64,000 nt of DNA from assembly GCA_035610365.1 (NCBI GenBank), contig CM069433.1, positions 194,254,760-194,318,759 of the forward strand, read 5' to 3'. The stretch comes from Aquatica leii (lineage: Eukaryota; Arthropoda; Insecta; Coleoptera; Lampyridae). Below the pieces are notes generated by a model. That model made no database searches, had not been told where the DNA came from, and saw only the letters and a list, made by a program, of their open reading frames with translations. Shown in pieces: positions 1 through 11,782 of this stretch (within the stretch, counting starts at the first letter, position 1; each line of letters begins with the position of its first letter). The translations under genes were made by a program, and so were the position numbers.

Positions 1-395
1 AACTGTGCGTTACAAGCTCATTTTCATGTTTTTCGTTAAGAGGCAACAGATTATCTGTAAACTTATTGAGATCTTTATAGTATTTTGTCAACAAGTTTTT
101 TCAAGTTTCGTTTAGTGTGCCTGGAAAAACCGATTTCCATACGTCAACAACCATGTAACTACCGTGTTTCAAATCGATTGACTTGCAAAACGTGATAACA
201 GTTTTAACTTCCTCTTCTTTGTCGTCATTGTTGATGAGCAAAAATTGACGTGGGAGTTGCTTTCGATAAATCTCTTGTCAAATTTTCATCATCTGGATGT
301 GAAAACGCATTGCCCAAATCAGTGACACAAGCTTTGCTTGCTTACCCTCTGGCTCAAGAAACTTTTCGATTCCGGATATGAATGTGTTATCGTGC
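1..395 (-). mobile_element. pogo/Tigger-like transposase fossil, C-terminal part
   Basis: On the minus strand the translation contains pieces such as YRKQLPRQFLLINNDD, ITFCKSIDLKHGSYM and VWKSVFPGTL. These resemble the C-terminal half of Tigger/Jerky-type (pogo, Tc1-mariner superfamily) DDE transposases, where a YRRxLL block is followed by an LKDxxYxxAxAW-like block. The frame has stops, so the copy is dead. It continues on the other side of a solo LTR (piece at 1385-1735) and runs off the left edge of the window. The family call rests on motif memory only. Confidence 0.55.
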
Positions 396-399
396 CAGT
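396..399. repeat. target-site duplication CAGT, left copy
   Basis: CAGT directly precedes the TGTTAC start of the solo LTR. The same four bases follow its GTAACA end at 1381-1384. A 4-bp duplication is typical of LTR-element integration. Confidence 0.65.
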
Positions 400-1380
400 T
401 GTTACGTGCAAAATTTTTATAACGTAATACCCTGTATATTGAGTTTTGACGCCCTCTGCCGATCTTTTCTTGTGACTGTCATTTAACGACAAAGTCGTTA
501 AGCTGACAACTGCATAAAATGGCCTGTGTTGCGTAAAGAAATATTTCGAATGACATCCTCTGTAATGGAAATCAAATTATAACTTCATTACGCTTTTAAA
601 ATAATTTATTCGTCACAGGCCGTTCCGCCACGCTTCGCCACATGTTTCTATTCAATAAAGAATAATAAGGGATTAATATCGATAAATATCTTGATGGGAC
701 AAGTATAACTCTATAAGGCCTAATTAACAATTTTGTAGATCTTGCTTTCGTGAGTCATTGTGTTGACACGATTTGCTATTCAAATTTATTCCAGGGTCAC
801 TTACCGGGGAAAACGTTTTCTTAGCTCAAGTAGGTACTGGATTGTGGGTAAATTTATTTAATTAATGTTTTTCGCTGTCAGAAAAGTCACTCACGGAACT
901 TTTGTTTATGTTAATTTCCGTAATTACGATTATTGTTGCAATATCATTAAGGTAGTTTCATTAATCATTTTGTGTGTATCGCATGCTGTGTACAAACGAT
1001 ATTTATTACGAAATTTTCTTCGCTATTCGCTTCGACTTAACCTATGTATTGTGTGTTGCCGATACTTCTGACATTTATGAATTGAGAATTAGATATACTC
1101 TTGTTAATATTCTACGTTACTAAATTAAAGTTTTTATACCTGTTAATCTTTCTTTTATGATAACATACCTTTCTCTTTTAAGTCTGGTTACCCGAACACC
1201 AGAATAACAAGGATTACGAACCTAAAAATTCGTTACAAGCTTGGACCGTCTGTCTTGATCGAGGCAGAAGTGTTAATTATAAATGATCTGGCGCCCTTAA
1301 TTATTATTCACTTGAACCTCCCCTATCTCCGACTGTGTGAGTTGGCCGTGCAAGGTTCGTAAGACCTAAAGCTTGTAACA
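400..1380 (+). repeat. solo LTR of a Gypsy-like family (TGTTAC...GTAACA)
   Basis: This 981-bp block starts TGTTACGTGC and ends GCTTGTAACA, the TG...CA form expected of an LTR, and is flanked by CAGT on both sides. It matches over most of its length the reverse complement of 3932-5120, which sits where a 3' LTR should be. Its last 150 bp also match 7765-7900. With no internal region attached, it is best read as a solo LTR left by recombination. It split an older Tigger-like transposon. It is diverged from its relatives, so it is not recent. Confidence 0.65.
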
Positions 1381-1384
1381 CAGT

Positions 1385-1735
1385 GTACAAAAATTGTCCG
1401 TTTTATGCTTTTGATTGATTTTTGTCAAAAGGAATTTTTATATTTTTGAAGGCTATTGACTTACCAGATTTTCCTATATAAAAAACATAGGAATCCGATT
1501 AGCGTTTGCGCAAACCATCATAGTAACCCGGTCTTTGTTTGATTTAAATGCTGGGTTGACGTTTTCTTCTTGAATGCCGGATTTTAGAGGATAAGCTTTT
1601 CCAACGTAGATAATTTCATCTACATTAGAAAGAAGCTCCAAATCATAACCGTTTTCTCTTAATTCATGCACAAGTTATCTTGCAATGCGGACATCTGTCT
1701 GGATATTGTCAACTTCTCCCCGTTATATCAGAAAA
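1385..1735 (-). mobile_element. pogo/Tigger-like transposase fossil, N-terminal side
   Basis: The minus-strand translation holds NVDEIIYVGKAYPLKSG and KSNKDRVTMMVCANANR, followed in a neighbouring frame by IGKSGKSIAFKNIKIP. These match the NxDETGLxYK and KxRxTVLLCANATG...IGKSxxPRxFKN blocks of Tigger/Jerky transposases. The piece joins the one at 1-395 once the solo LTR is set aside, so the two are halves of one old transposon. It carries at least one frame change. Confidence 0.55.
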
Positions 1736-1739
1736 TAAA

Positions 1740-1934
1740 CTAGTGTTTGTTATTGACCGTCTCTAACTAAACCAATTTTTAAAATTTTTGTCCGTTTATC
1801 TGTCTGTTTGTTGCGGCTAATCTCCAAAACGGAATTGACGGGATTTTTACTGGCAGATAGCTAATGTTGTCAGAAGTAATTTAGGCTAATTTTATTTAAA
1901 AAAATAAAATTAGGGTTTTGCGCAAAAAACTAAA
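1740..1934. other. short unassigned spacer
   Basis: AT-rich DNA between the Tigger fossil and the Tc1-like element. I see no gene or repeat in it. Confidence 0.4.
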
Positions 1935-3276
1935 ACATTGACATTGAAATTACAATACCAAGAAAGGGTGGGAATTTTATGACCAAACTTGGCATGAAGG
2001 TTTAGAGCTACTTTGAGGTATTAAATGATTCAAACTTTATTCAAATGGTAATAGTATATCTGACGTTTTTTTGTTTCTACTACTTCATTATCGTGTGTAT
2101 TTCGTGCGAGTCTTGGTTAATTTTAATATCTGTTGTGTTTTTTTGTTTAACGTGTTTTGAGAGAGTGATTATGCCTAGACTGCGACAGCGTAAAAGTTAC
2201 CGTCAATTAAGCAAATTTGATAGAGGTTGAATTGTTGGCTTACGTGAAGGTTTTGTACCGAGAAATTGCAAATCTTACCCAATCTACTATCATGCGCTGT
2301 TATTAAGCATAAACTAGGTAAGGTCAGAATCGTTGTAGGCAAGAAACTTGGGAACAGAGGCAAACGAATGAGGTACAGAACCGCCATTTTTGACTTATGG
2401 CAATAAGAGACCGATTTTACAATACTAGATCAATCGCCGATTAATGTTTAGGTAATGAAGGTCGTCTGGTAACCGTTTGAACGATTTACCGTCGAATCAG
2501 AAGTTTCGTATTGCAATGTTATTAGCCACATCTTGTGTTGCCACTAACGGCTCCACACCGACATCAACGTTTGGAGTAATATAGGTTGCGATTCTACTGA
2601 AATCTAGAAAAGCATTGAGTTCTCAGTAATAAATCCCGATTCTGCTGGGGGATGCATGATGATGGCGATTCAGATGAAAACGTGGGGTACGGCGCAATGT
2701 TTTAATTTTCTGCTGAGCACCATATGCACTACACTATGCGGATTATGGTATTGGGTGCTATAAATCTATCGAAGTCATGTTTGGTATTTATCTAAGACAA
2801 AATGAACGCCCGGCGATATATTAACGAGGTAGTAAAACTCCATATCCTTCCATTTCTTTAGCAGGTCACTTTTCCTGTAGGGGAATGCTCGTCTCTACAT
2901 AACAAGACACTCTATGAACCAATATGAAAAAATCCATGTTAATCTTTTATCATGGTCATCTAGATCTTCCAAGTTTTCGCCTATTACGTGTGGGATATTA
3001 TGGTTAGAGGACTGAAGAACTAAGCGCAGCTTCTACAAACACAGGAAGTTTTTCGGCATAACTTGCAAATTGCTTGAGATACAACTCAAAAGAAAATCCA
3101 TCATTTGCTCTAGGAAAGGACTAACACATTATTATATAAGAATTGTGTTCATCTTACTTTCATTTCTTTGAATATTGGATCATTTACTCCCTCTAAGTGG
3201 TTAAACTTTTTTGCCAAGTTTGGTAACAAAATTCCCACTCTTTCTTGGTGTTGCAATTTCAATGTTACATAGTATA
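1935..3276 (+). mobile_element. Tc1-like DNA transposon, copy 1 (inactive)
   Basis: Terminal inverted repeats of about 80 bp are visible. ATTGAAATTACAATACCAAG near 1943 mirrors the right end near 3245-3265, and the family consensus runs TACTCTGTGACATTG, then ATTGCAACACCAAG. Inside, the plus strand encodes remnants of a Tc1-type transposase: SYRQLSKFDRG and TIMRC from the N-terminal helix-turn-helix, and NARRYINEVVKLHI from the catalytic half. Many stops and frame changes interrupt it. Sister copies lie at 35626-37320 and 41226-41746. Confidence 0.75.
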
Positions 3277-3890
3277 GTTATAAGTAATATTATAAAGAAG
3301 TAACGTTTGTAAATTTGTATGTATGAGGTAATATCCAAAACTATTCATTTCAAAAATTCTTTCGTCAATATTTAGAATGGATTTTAAGGTAAACAAAGAC
3401 TATATGTTATACCGTTAAAATAAAAGGGCTTTTGTGACCTATCTTACAACTAAAATCTACGAAAAATGTTCAAACGATGCATTTTTACAAACGCTGCTTT
3501 AACGATAAAAGATATATAAATACTTTTCTATAGAGAAGTTGTGGAACTTAAAAATCTTTATAAAAAAGTCCGCGACGACATATATTTATATGTTAAGGTT
3601 GATGGAGGAATTGATAAAATATGACTAAAGCGTATATTTAAAATTATTTTCAATCTATCACGGGAAATTTAAGTAGGTAATCTAAAATTCTTCTCAATAT
3701 ACATTTGCGTATCATCGAAAAAATTTTATGCAAATAAAAATTGCTTTCTACACCACATTGTTTGGACAACTAGTTTAGATTTTGCATTCGCGTATTTCAA
3801 AAACAAAATAAAATACGCTTTGGTGTAATTACGTGGCGAGGAAGGTGAGGCGTTTGTCTACGAGATAGGTAGATAGGTGTTCGGAATAGT
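3277..3890. other. AT-rich intergenic DNA
   Basis: About 600 bp of AT-rich sequence with short open frames only. No gene or repeat family recognised. Confidence 0.4.
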
Positions 3891-3930
3891 TGTTACGTGC
3901 AAAAATTTCATAACGTAATACCCTGTATAT
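3891..3930 (+). repeat. 40-bp LTR start fragment, plus orientation
   Basis: This stretch repeats the first 40 bp of the LTR family (TGTTACGTGC ... ACCCTGTATAT) in plus orientation. It directly abuts the end of a minus-strand LTR at 3932. It is either a remnant of an LTR into which the other copy inserted, or an inversion junction. Confidence 0.55.
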
Positions 3931-3931
3931 T

Positions 3932-5120
3932 TGTTACAAGCTTATAGGTCTTACGAACCTTGCACGGCCAACTCACACAGTCGGAGATAGGGGAGGTTCA
4001 AGTAAATAATATTTAAAGGGCGCCAGATCTTTTATAAGTAAAACTTCTGTCTCGATCAGGTTCCTAATCTTTGTTACTCTGATGTTCGTGTAACCACAAT
4101 AAAAGAAAAAGGTATGTTACCATAAATGAAAGATAAGATATGTATAACAACTATAATTTAATAACGTAGAGTCTTAACAACGAGCTCCAGAAATTTTGTA
4201 GTACATTCTAAATACATAAATGCCGGAAGTGTCAGCAACACACAATACATAAGTTACACATCGGGTGTCGATAAGCAAAGAAAATTACACGTTAAACAAC
4301 TAAGGTTTACAGCATGCGATATCACAGAAATAATTACTGACAATACCTAAATGGTATTAAAACAACTATCGTAATTGCGTAAGTTAAACAAGCTAAATTC
4401 CGTGAGTGACCTTTTTTGACAGCGACAAAATAATTAAATAAAACTTACCCACAATCCAGTACTTGCCCGAAGAAAACGTTTTTGTCGTTGAGTAGGCCTA
4501 AAATAATTATGAATAGCAAATCGTGTCAACACAATGACTCACGAAAGTAGACATCTACAAAATTGTTAATACTAAAAGAAATTAGGTATAAGAACCCGAT
4601 GTATCGAATGCTGTTTCTTGCAATTGGTAAAAGGTTGGTATCGCAACCGACTGACGCATAAGAAGTGATATCTCGGAGACAAATTCTTGTCGAGACTTTG
4701 TTTTCAGTTTGGAAATAGGCCTTCCAGAATATTAATCGTTTTGTGAAGGTGTTTGTCAATATTAATCCCTCATCGATCGACAATGCATCGAAAGATGTAG
4801 CCAAAACGTGGCGGAACGTGCTATCCAATTAAGAAGAAAATTTCCAATTCCAATTCTAAAAACTAATAGTAAAAGCTCACCTTGTGATAAATAACCTACT
4901 CGAAATGCGTTCTCAAATTAGAATTTTATATTCATTAACGTCGATTTTGTAAGATTCAGAATCATTTATCACAAGCACGATTTTAAGTAGTTAACGGTTT
5001 GACGTCTTGACAGGAAATGCAAGAAAATTACACTCGGCAGAGGGCGTCAAATACTGAAATCTAATTTTAATTCAACCATTATACAGGGTATTACGTTATG
5101 AAAGTTTTGCACGTAATACA
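3932..5120 (-). repeat. 3' LTR of a decayed Gypsy element
   Basis: Read on the minus strand this starts TGTATTACGTGC and ends GCTTGTAACA, and it aligns along its length with the solo LTR at 400-1380. Just before it on the minus strand (5121-5136) is a G-rich purine tract, as expected for the polypurine tract that primes plus-strand synthesis. An integrase C-terminal remnant lies further upstream. It is clearly older than the Gypsy copy at 22-28 kb, because the two LTR copies of this family here differ at many sites. Confidence 0.65.
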
Positions 5121-7750
5121 ATAACCCCACCTCCCCCAGCAAGATAAAAGCGTGGAGCGTGGATAACAAAACGAAAGCTAAAATGAAAACAGAAATTTAG
5201 GCATACGCCAAAGATAGAACCTTAAAATCCAAAACCAACCCAATTCCAAGAAACCCAACCCAGTGTAATCTTATCAGATTATTACAAATACAGAAGAGAC
5301 AGAGGTTTTCCAGATCCTCAAGAATACCGACAACTAAAACTGTAACAGAAGCGCACGAAGCGAATGGTATCTCCAAGAAACCAGAGTATTTTGATCCAAA
5401 TGCAAAGAAGAATACCAACACGGTTTACTATTTTCCGAAGCGCATAAAGCGATACCAAAAAGTAAGGTACAAACAATCAGTAACCCAGTACAGTAAGGAC
5501 GTAAGCATCAAAAGAATTCCAGAGAAAAGAAAAGAATATAGAAAAGGTAAAATTTTAGACAAGCGTCCAGGACTAAGTAGCCCTAAAATCCTTTTAAACC
5601 CTAACCCTTAAATACAAAACCACCCTGAAAACAAAACCCAGGAAACCCCTCAGGAAAAAGACAAGGTATTATAGGAAGAATAGGAAATTACCCCAGGAAC
5701 CCTATCACAGCTTAAGGTTTCCTCGTTGAAGTGCCGGACGATTGTGTAGCATCGAAGTTTTAACCACATCTCAATCTCTCGCGACAAGATGTAAAAGCGC
5801 GTCATTGGGTCCCCCAACGTTAGTCCACACAAGCGCACGTTAACGCAACCAGTACTCGCTTGACTACAATAGTCTTTCTCCCGCCCAGGCAGGAATCTGA
5901 TCTACGACCACAGGGAACAAGACCCAGGAAAAATCTTTCCCACCCTAAAAGTAGATAAAAGAAAATTTTGCTCTCAAATCCAAAATAAAAAAGACTACAG
6001 CCTGCAATTGCTTGACTGTAGCCGGAAGCGGTGCCTGCTGTACAACCACAACATTCTATGCGCCAGTTAAGAAGAATTGGTCAACCCCGCCAAGCTCCAT
6101 CAAGTCCGCCGTTACGGTCCCCAAAAGGTATTATGCCTGGTCCAGAGCTTGAGGCTATTGGGTCGAAGACAACCAACCTTCCCGAACGCATAGCCGTCAG
6201 GTTCCCACAACAGGCGCCTTCCTACTCATGTTGACAAATCGAAAGAAGAAAAAGAAAGACAGGAAGACAGAAGGAGAAAAGAGAGTACGATGTTGTTGTA
6301 CGGCTCGACTACCTCTCCCTAGATAACCGACTTTGAGTGATTTACCTTACTGCTGATTCAACCGCCCAAAAGGCGAACTTTTAGGATGAACAGGGAAGGC
6401 GAAAGAAAATGTGGCATGTAGGTGAGAAATTACTCAAAAAAGAATAGAAGATAAAAATGAAAAGTAAGAATAGCAGAAAGAAAGAAAGTGACAGACGGAG
6501 AAAGATAAGACAAGATATTTCAATGTTCAACTAACTACCTAAGAGGTAAACCTTAAAGAAAATCAATAAAAAAAAAAAATTATTGGCACATAGAAAGTCC
6601 CTAAGCTTAAGCAGAAAGAAATGAGAAGTAGGAATGATAGGAGATAAGGAAACACGGAGAAAGATAAGACTCGATGTTAATGCTTGATTCGTTCTTCACA
6701 CCGTAAAAGAACAAAAAGAGAGACCATTCTACGGTGCCCAACCAACCGCCCTATTAAGTAACAGAAAAAAAAGAAGTAAAGTTGCAGTGAACACTTAAGA
6801 GAAAAGGTTATCAAAAGGAAAAGAAGCAAGTGTTCAAGCAACAAAAGAGAAAAAGAAAACAAGAAAGACAGAAGGACAAAAGGGAGTACATATGTTGTTG
6901 TACGACTCGACTACCTCTCCCTAGATAACCGACCCTACTTACTGCCCAACCAACCGCCCAAAGTAGGTAAAATCTGTGATATCCAAAATTTATAACTGTA
7001 GAACAAAAAGAAAAGAAAACGTGTTTTAAACATTCCAAAAGCCGACAAGCGGGATAGAATAATCCGAGAGTAACCTTACATACTAAGTAAAATAAATAAA
7101 AGGAATTCAGGAAGATAAGCCTTCCCAAAGAACCAACGAAAAGGATAAACTTTCTATCAATGACAAACAACACCGAAAAGCCGACAAAGCGGAACGTAAT
7201 ATACAGTGATGGTGTTGCTGTCGTCTAAACCACTAACTATACTATCAAAGTAAACCCAAGAAAGAAAAATCTAACTAAAGATACCAATGCGAAGTTTTTA
7301 CTCTTAAAGAATAAGATTACTATACTAATTACCATACTACTAAACTTATATTAGGTGTTACTGCAGCTAAAGAATAAGGATATCAGATTCACAAATAGTC
7401 AAAATCAGAGAAGAGGAACAAAATTGTCAATCCGAGAGTACGTTAGGACCAATAAAAGAATGCTAATAGTCAAAATACCGAGAAACCTAGAAGTTAGTAT
7501 GCTTTAACCGCTTTCGAGGTTTGTGGTAGTTAAAAGATAAGGTATCGGTAGGAAAATAAGTTGAGTCTACAGAAGAATCCAGTTCATTGTCCGAAACAGC
7601 AGGTTTCAAGTCTTTAACATGCCAAATCTTAAGAGAAACTCCATCGTGATTTGCTAACTCGTATGTAAAAGAAAATCAACGATCATAGAATGTTCACTTA
7701 CCGCACATTGGCTGCGCTATTCGTACTGCGAAACATGAAATTATTGGGAT
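5121..7750 (-). mobile_element. Gypsy (Ty3-like) fossil, 3' part
   Basis: On the minus strand, 7690-7560 reads YELANHDGVSLKIWHVKDLK, clearly related to the integrase C-terminus of the younger Gypsy copy (YELSDMSGNNLGKWHIKDLK near 27.05 kb). From there to the purine tract at 5121-5136 lies a 2.4-kb 3' region that is strongly pyrimidine-rich on the coding strand and encodes nothing I recognise. That region holds a partial internal duplication, with related stretches near 6255-6330 and 6862-6935. The element is broken, with many breaks, and lacks its 5' half. Confidence 0.55.
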
Positions 7751-7764
7751 GTCACATCTGGTGC

Positions 7765-7900
7765 CAAGGATTACGAACTTAAAGTTCGTTACAAGCTTGG
7801 ACCTTCTGTCCTGATCAAGACAGAAGTTTTACTTATAAAAGATCTGGCGCTCTTTAAATATTATTTACTTGAACCTCCCGTATCTCCGACTGCATGAGTT
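7765..7900 (+). repeat. LTR fragment (3' part), interrupted by LINE
   Basis: Matches the last 150 bp of the solo LTR (positions 1205-1340). The LINE inserted within it, and the match resumes after 11871 up to the GCTTGTAAC end near 11892. The LTR's 5' part is absent. Confidence 0.65.
7894..7900. repeat. LINE target-site duplication ATGAGTT, left copy
   Basis: ATGAGTT precedes the LINE, and the same seven bases follow its poly(A) end at 11865-11871. The related empty site at about 1337 reads TGTGAGTTGGCC with no insertion, which confirms the boundary. Confidence 0.75.
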
Positions 7901-8348
7901 ACGTTTTGGCGGTGATAGAGGAAAGTTGTGCAGTTACGTTGCGTTAATTTATTAAATCTGAATCAACACGTTTTAATGGTAGTTAATTTAAAGTTAGAAT
8001 TTTTATAAACGTAGATAAACGCAGCAGTGTATTTAAAACGCAGTCGTTTGATTACGATGTAAGGTGCGGCGCGCTGATAAGATACTTTTATAATCAACGT
8101 GGATTTTCCGGCGTTTACATTTTGCATTTATAAATTTAAAATACTGAAATTTTTGGTGATTTAAACTTAATTTAATCATTATTTTTCGTTAAGTTATAAA
8201 ATACGTGTTTTTTTTTTGTTTTTGTTATTTAGGTTTCGTTATTCAAAAAAGGCAGACAGTTATTAAGTGTAAAGTTTAGAGGAGAAGGGGAATTCTGTCG
8301 GATTCCGAGGAAGGGTGATCAGAAGGAAAAAGAAAAAGGCAAGCTACG

Positions 8349-9008
8349 GTGGAGGAGGTTTTCAGGAAGAGCACCAAAGTAAGGAAATCACCGGTAGCGG
8401 AAAGTAAAGAGAGGAAAGAGGGGGATTTAGTAGAAATGTGTAAGGAACTGTTAAAGGAGGTAACAAGTATAAGAGAGGAACAAATTAAGATGAACAGGAA
8501 ATTTGAAGAAATGGGAGAAAAGTATAAAAAGTTGGAGGCCAGATTGGAGAAGATAGAGAAAAGTTGGGAAAAAACGGAAAAAGAAAAAAGGAGAACAAAC
8601 ATAATCATAAAAGGTATCGAAGTGAAAGATGGAAAGAAGGAGCAAGTGGAAAATTGGATGAAGAAGGATTTCAATATTGAGAAAACAGTGATAGAAACTA
8701 GAAAGTTAACCGAGCGTGTAATGTTAGTAAGGATAGTAGGTACATTTGAGGATAAGTTAGATGTATGGAAGCAAAAAAGAAGGTTAAGAGGTACGAGCAT
8801 TTATTTAGACGATGACATGACGAGAAGGGAAATAGATATACAAAAGAAGATAAGATATGAGGCGAGTAAGATGAAGGGAGAGGGGAAAAGTATTAAAATA
8901 GGATTCTTGAAAGTGTGGATGGAAGGTGAAGAAAGATTTTGGGATGAGGAGAGGGGAACTCTAGTGAAGAAGGGGGCAAAAACTAAGAGTTGGGGGAGGG
9001 AAGGATAA
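8349..9008 (+). CDS. LINE ORF1 protein, coiled-coil nucleic-acid-binding type
   Basis: An open frame of about 219 codons. Residues 25-80 are rich in K and E with heptad spacing and should form a coiled coil, as in LINE ORF1 proteins that trimerise and bind the element RNA. Next come RRTNIIIKGI and ERVMLVRIVG, which look like an RNA-recognition-type fold, then a C-terminal basic region around ASKMKGEGKSIKIGFLKVW. The frame opens at 8319. The first codon taken here is GTG at 8349 in an ACGGTGGAGG context, possibly a decayed ATG; the next in-frame ATG is about 30 residues in. No CCHC knuckles are seen. ORF2 starts 40 bp downstream. Confidence 0.7.
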   Translation: MEEVFRKSTKVRKSPVAESKERKEGDLVEMCKELLKEVTSIREEQIKMNRKFEEMGEKYKKLEARLEKIEKSWEKTEKEKRRTNIIIKGIEVKDGKKEQVENWMKKDFNIEKTVIETRKLTERVMLVRIVGTFEDKLDVWKQKRRLRGTSIYLDDDMTRREIDIQKKIRYEASKMKGEGKSIKIGFLKVWMEGEERFWDEERGTLVKKGAKTKSWGREG

Positions 9009-9048
9009 ATCAAATGATGTTGGATTAGCAAGTTTTAAGAAAAATGAG

Positions 9049-11782
9049 ATGGAAAAGCAGAATCAAATAAAATTATTGTTTTGGAATGTGGCAGGCATAA
9101 AAAATAAGGGAGAGGATTTCTGGAGATATGTAAAGGGTTTTGATATGATGAGAATGTCGGAAACATGGTTGGAGGAAAAAGACTGGGAAGTATGGAAGGG
9201 AAAATTACCAGAGGGTTATAATTAGAAGGTGGAATTTGCAACAAGAAGAGAAAGTAAAGGTAGAGCAAGGGGAGGGATACTAACGGGCATAAAAAGGAAC
9301 TGGTCGGTTGAAGAAGAGGAGGGAAACGAGAAGCAAGGAATAGGGATTGTAAAAAATTATGTGGTCAGAGAAGGAAAGTAAAAATATATAGTATTAACAG
9401 TTTATGGGCGGGATATGAGGATGATAAATGAACAGATTGAGAAAATGGTACAGGGGGAGGAAAAGAAAAAAATTATTATAGGGGGTGATTTTAACGCGAG
9501 AACAGGGGAAAAGGGAGGAGTGATTATTGGAGGGGAAGTAAAGAGAAGAGTTAGCATGGATAAGACAGTTAATAGGAATGGGAAAATGTTAGTGAAGATA
9601 TGTGAGGAAAAAGGGTGGTTCATTCTTAATGGAAATATAGAAGAGGGGGACAGAGGTGACTACACATATATGGGAGGGAGGGGAGAATCGGTGATCGACT
9701 ACGTGATAGTGAGTGGAGAAATGTGGGAGGACATAGAAAGTTTTAAAGTGGGGGATGAAGAGGATTCGGATCATCAGCTACTGGAAGTGATTTTAAAAGG
9801 AAAGGAGCAAGGAATTAAGGAGGGACAGAGGAGATGGGGGAGTAAATAAGGTGTGGACTGAGGAAAGCATAGTAAGATATAAGATGAAGAGATGTAGGGG
9901 GGAAGAAGGACTAAAGGAGTTGACGGCAGAATGGAGAAGGCAGTAGAAAAGAAAAGGTTTGAGAAAAGATAAGGAAAAAAAAAACGAAAATAGGTGGTGG
10001 AATAGAGAATGTAGAGAGGCAAAAACAGAGATGAGAAATGCTAGAAGAAGATGGAAGAAAGGTAAAATAGAGGTGCAGGAGTATAAGGAGAAGAAAGTGA
10101 ATTTTAAAAATATATGTTCTGAGAGAAAGTTGTCGTATAAAGAGGAAATGAAGAAACAAGTAAAGGAAATAAAGAAAGAAGGAGAAGTGTGGGAATTTCT
10201 AAACAAGGAGAGAAGAAGAGGTAAAAGGAGAGGAGGTTTAACGGATATAAAGGTGTGGTTGGGTTATTGTATGGAGCGTTTGGAGGGAACAAGAGAAGGA
10301 CCATGGCAGGTGATATTGCAAGAGGTAAATACAATACAGGAGGAGAGGGAGATAACGAAAGAGGAAATGGAGGAGGCAATAAATAGACTAAAATTAAGAA
10401 AGACGGCAGGAACGGACGGTACGCAAGGAGAACAATGGAAATATGTAGGGGAGAGAGTAAGAGGAAATGTAAGAAAAATTTTTAATACAAAATGGAAAGT
10501 AGAGGAATTGCCATGGAGTTGGAAAGAAAGTTTAATTCTGCCGGTTTATAAGGGAGGGGGTAAGAAGGAGGTAAAGAATTATAGAGGGATTAGTGTCACT
10601 AATGTAAGTTATAAATTGTATGCCATGATTATACCAAGGAGGTTGGAAAAGGAAGTGGAAGAAAAAAGACTATTACCAGATTGGGAGATGGGATTTAAAG
10701 TGGAAAGAACGGCAATAGACAATGTCTATATATTGAAACAGTAAGTGAATGGAGAGCTAGATAAGAAAAGGGGTAAGGTATACGCTTTCTTTATGGACAT
10801 AGAAGCTGCGTTTGATAATGTGAATAGGGAAAAGCTATGGAGGGTGTTAAGGAAAAAGGAAATAGAGGAACAACTAGTGAGGAAACTGGAAGCGATATAT
10901 AAAGAGACTAAGAATAGAGTAAGAATAGGGAATAGTGTTAGTGAAGTGTTTTGGACGAGGAAGGGGCTAAGGCAGGGGTGTCCTCTTAGCCCTATTTTAT
11001 TTGCACTGTATATAGGTGACATAGAAGAAGTGTTGAAGGGTGGTCAGTGTGGTGGGATTGTTATGGAGGGAGGGATTAAAGTGTGGATATTGGCATATGC
11101 AGACGATATGGTCATAATGGCAAAAAATGAGTTGGAGATGAAAGGTATGATAAATACGATAAAGAGGTATCTGGAAAGGAAAGATTTGGGTTTAAATGTG
11201 GGAAAGTCTAAGATGGTAGTTTTTCAAAAAGGGAGAGGAGGGAAGAAAAAGGAGGAGTTAAGTTGGGGAGAACAGAAGATAGAGGCAGTGAATGAAGTGA
11301 CATATTTGGGATATAGGCTAAGGTATGATAATAAAGATGATGCGCATATAAGGGAGTTAGCAAAGAACGGTAACAGGATATTAGGGCAGGTATGGAGTTT
11401 AGGGGAAAGAGTATTTGGGAAGGAGATCGAGAAGAGAAGATGGCTGTTTGAAAAATTCATTAAAAGTGTGATGATGTACGGTGTGGAGGTATGGGGTTGG
11501 AAAGAGTGGAACCTATTGGAAAGAGTACAAATAAAATATTGGAAATGGATACTGAGTTTAGACAGGGATACGCCGGGTTACATAATAGGGGAGGAGAGGA
11601 AGTTAGAGAAGATTAGAATAGAAGCAGGGAAAAGGGCGATGAGTTATGAAGAGAAAATGAAGGAAAGGAGAGAATGTAAAATTTTGCAATGTTGCTGGAG
11701 GACGGTAAAAGATAGCAAAAACATATATGGGCAGGAAGAAAGGAAACTTTACTACCAACGAGGAGGTTACAAATTATATTAG
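9049..11782 (+). pseudogene. LINE ORF2: endonuclease plus reverse transcriptase, disrupted
   Basis: The frame starts with ATG at 9049 (MEKQNQIKLLFWNVAG). The endonuclease shows LLFWNVAG, SETWLE, IIIGGDFNART (about 9478) and the SDHQLLE motif (about 9768). The reverse transcriptase shows KTAGTDGTQGEQWK, FMDIEAAFDNVN, RKGLRQGCPLSPILF and the catalytic YADD (about 11097). The C-terminal region after the thumb is lysine and tryptophan rich, with no RNase H. In-frame stops lie at 9223, 9379, 9944 and 10742, and the frame shifts near a G run at about 9838. Otherwise the domains are well kept, so inactivation looks fairly recent. Confidence 0.8.

Noticed and set aside
400-5120. One large DNA transposon bounded by ACCCTGTATA-bearing inverted repeats
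   Set aside because: The two arms are better explained as two LTR copies in opposite orientation: the left one has TG...CA ends and a 4-bp duplication, the right one has an adjoining purine tract.
6031-6234. A proline- and arginine-rich 67-codon frame (MPAVQPQHSMRQ)
   Set aside because: It lies within the decayed 3' part of a Gypsy fossil on the opposite strand, with no known domain.
8276-10379. Several minus-strand frames rich in S, F, L and P across the LINE
   Set aside because: They are the antisense shadow of the purine-rich LINE ORFs.
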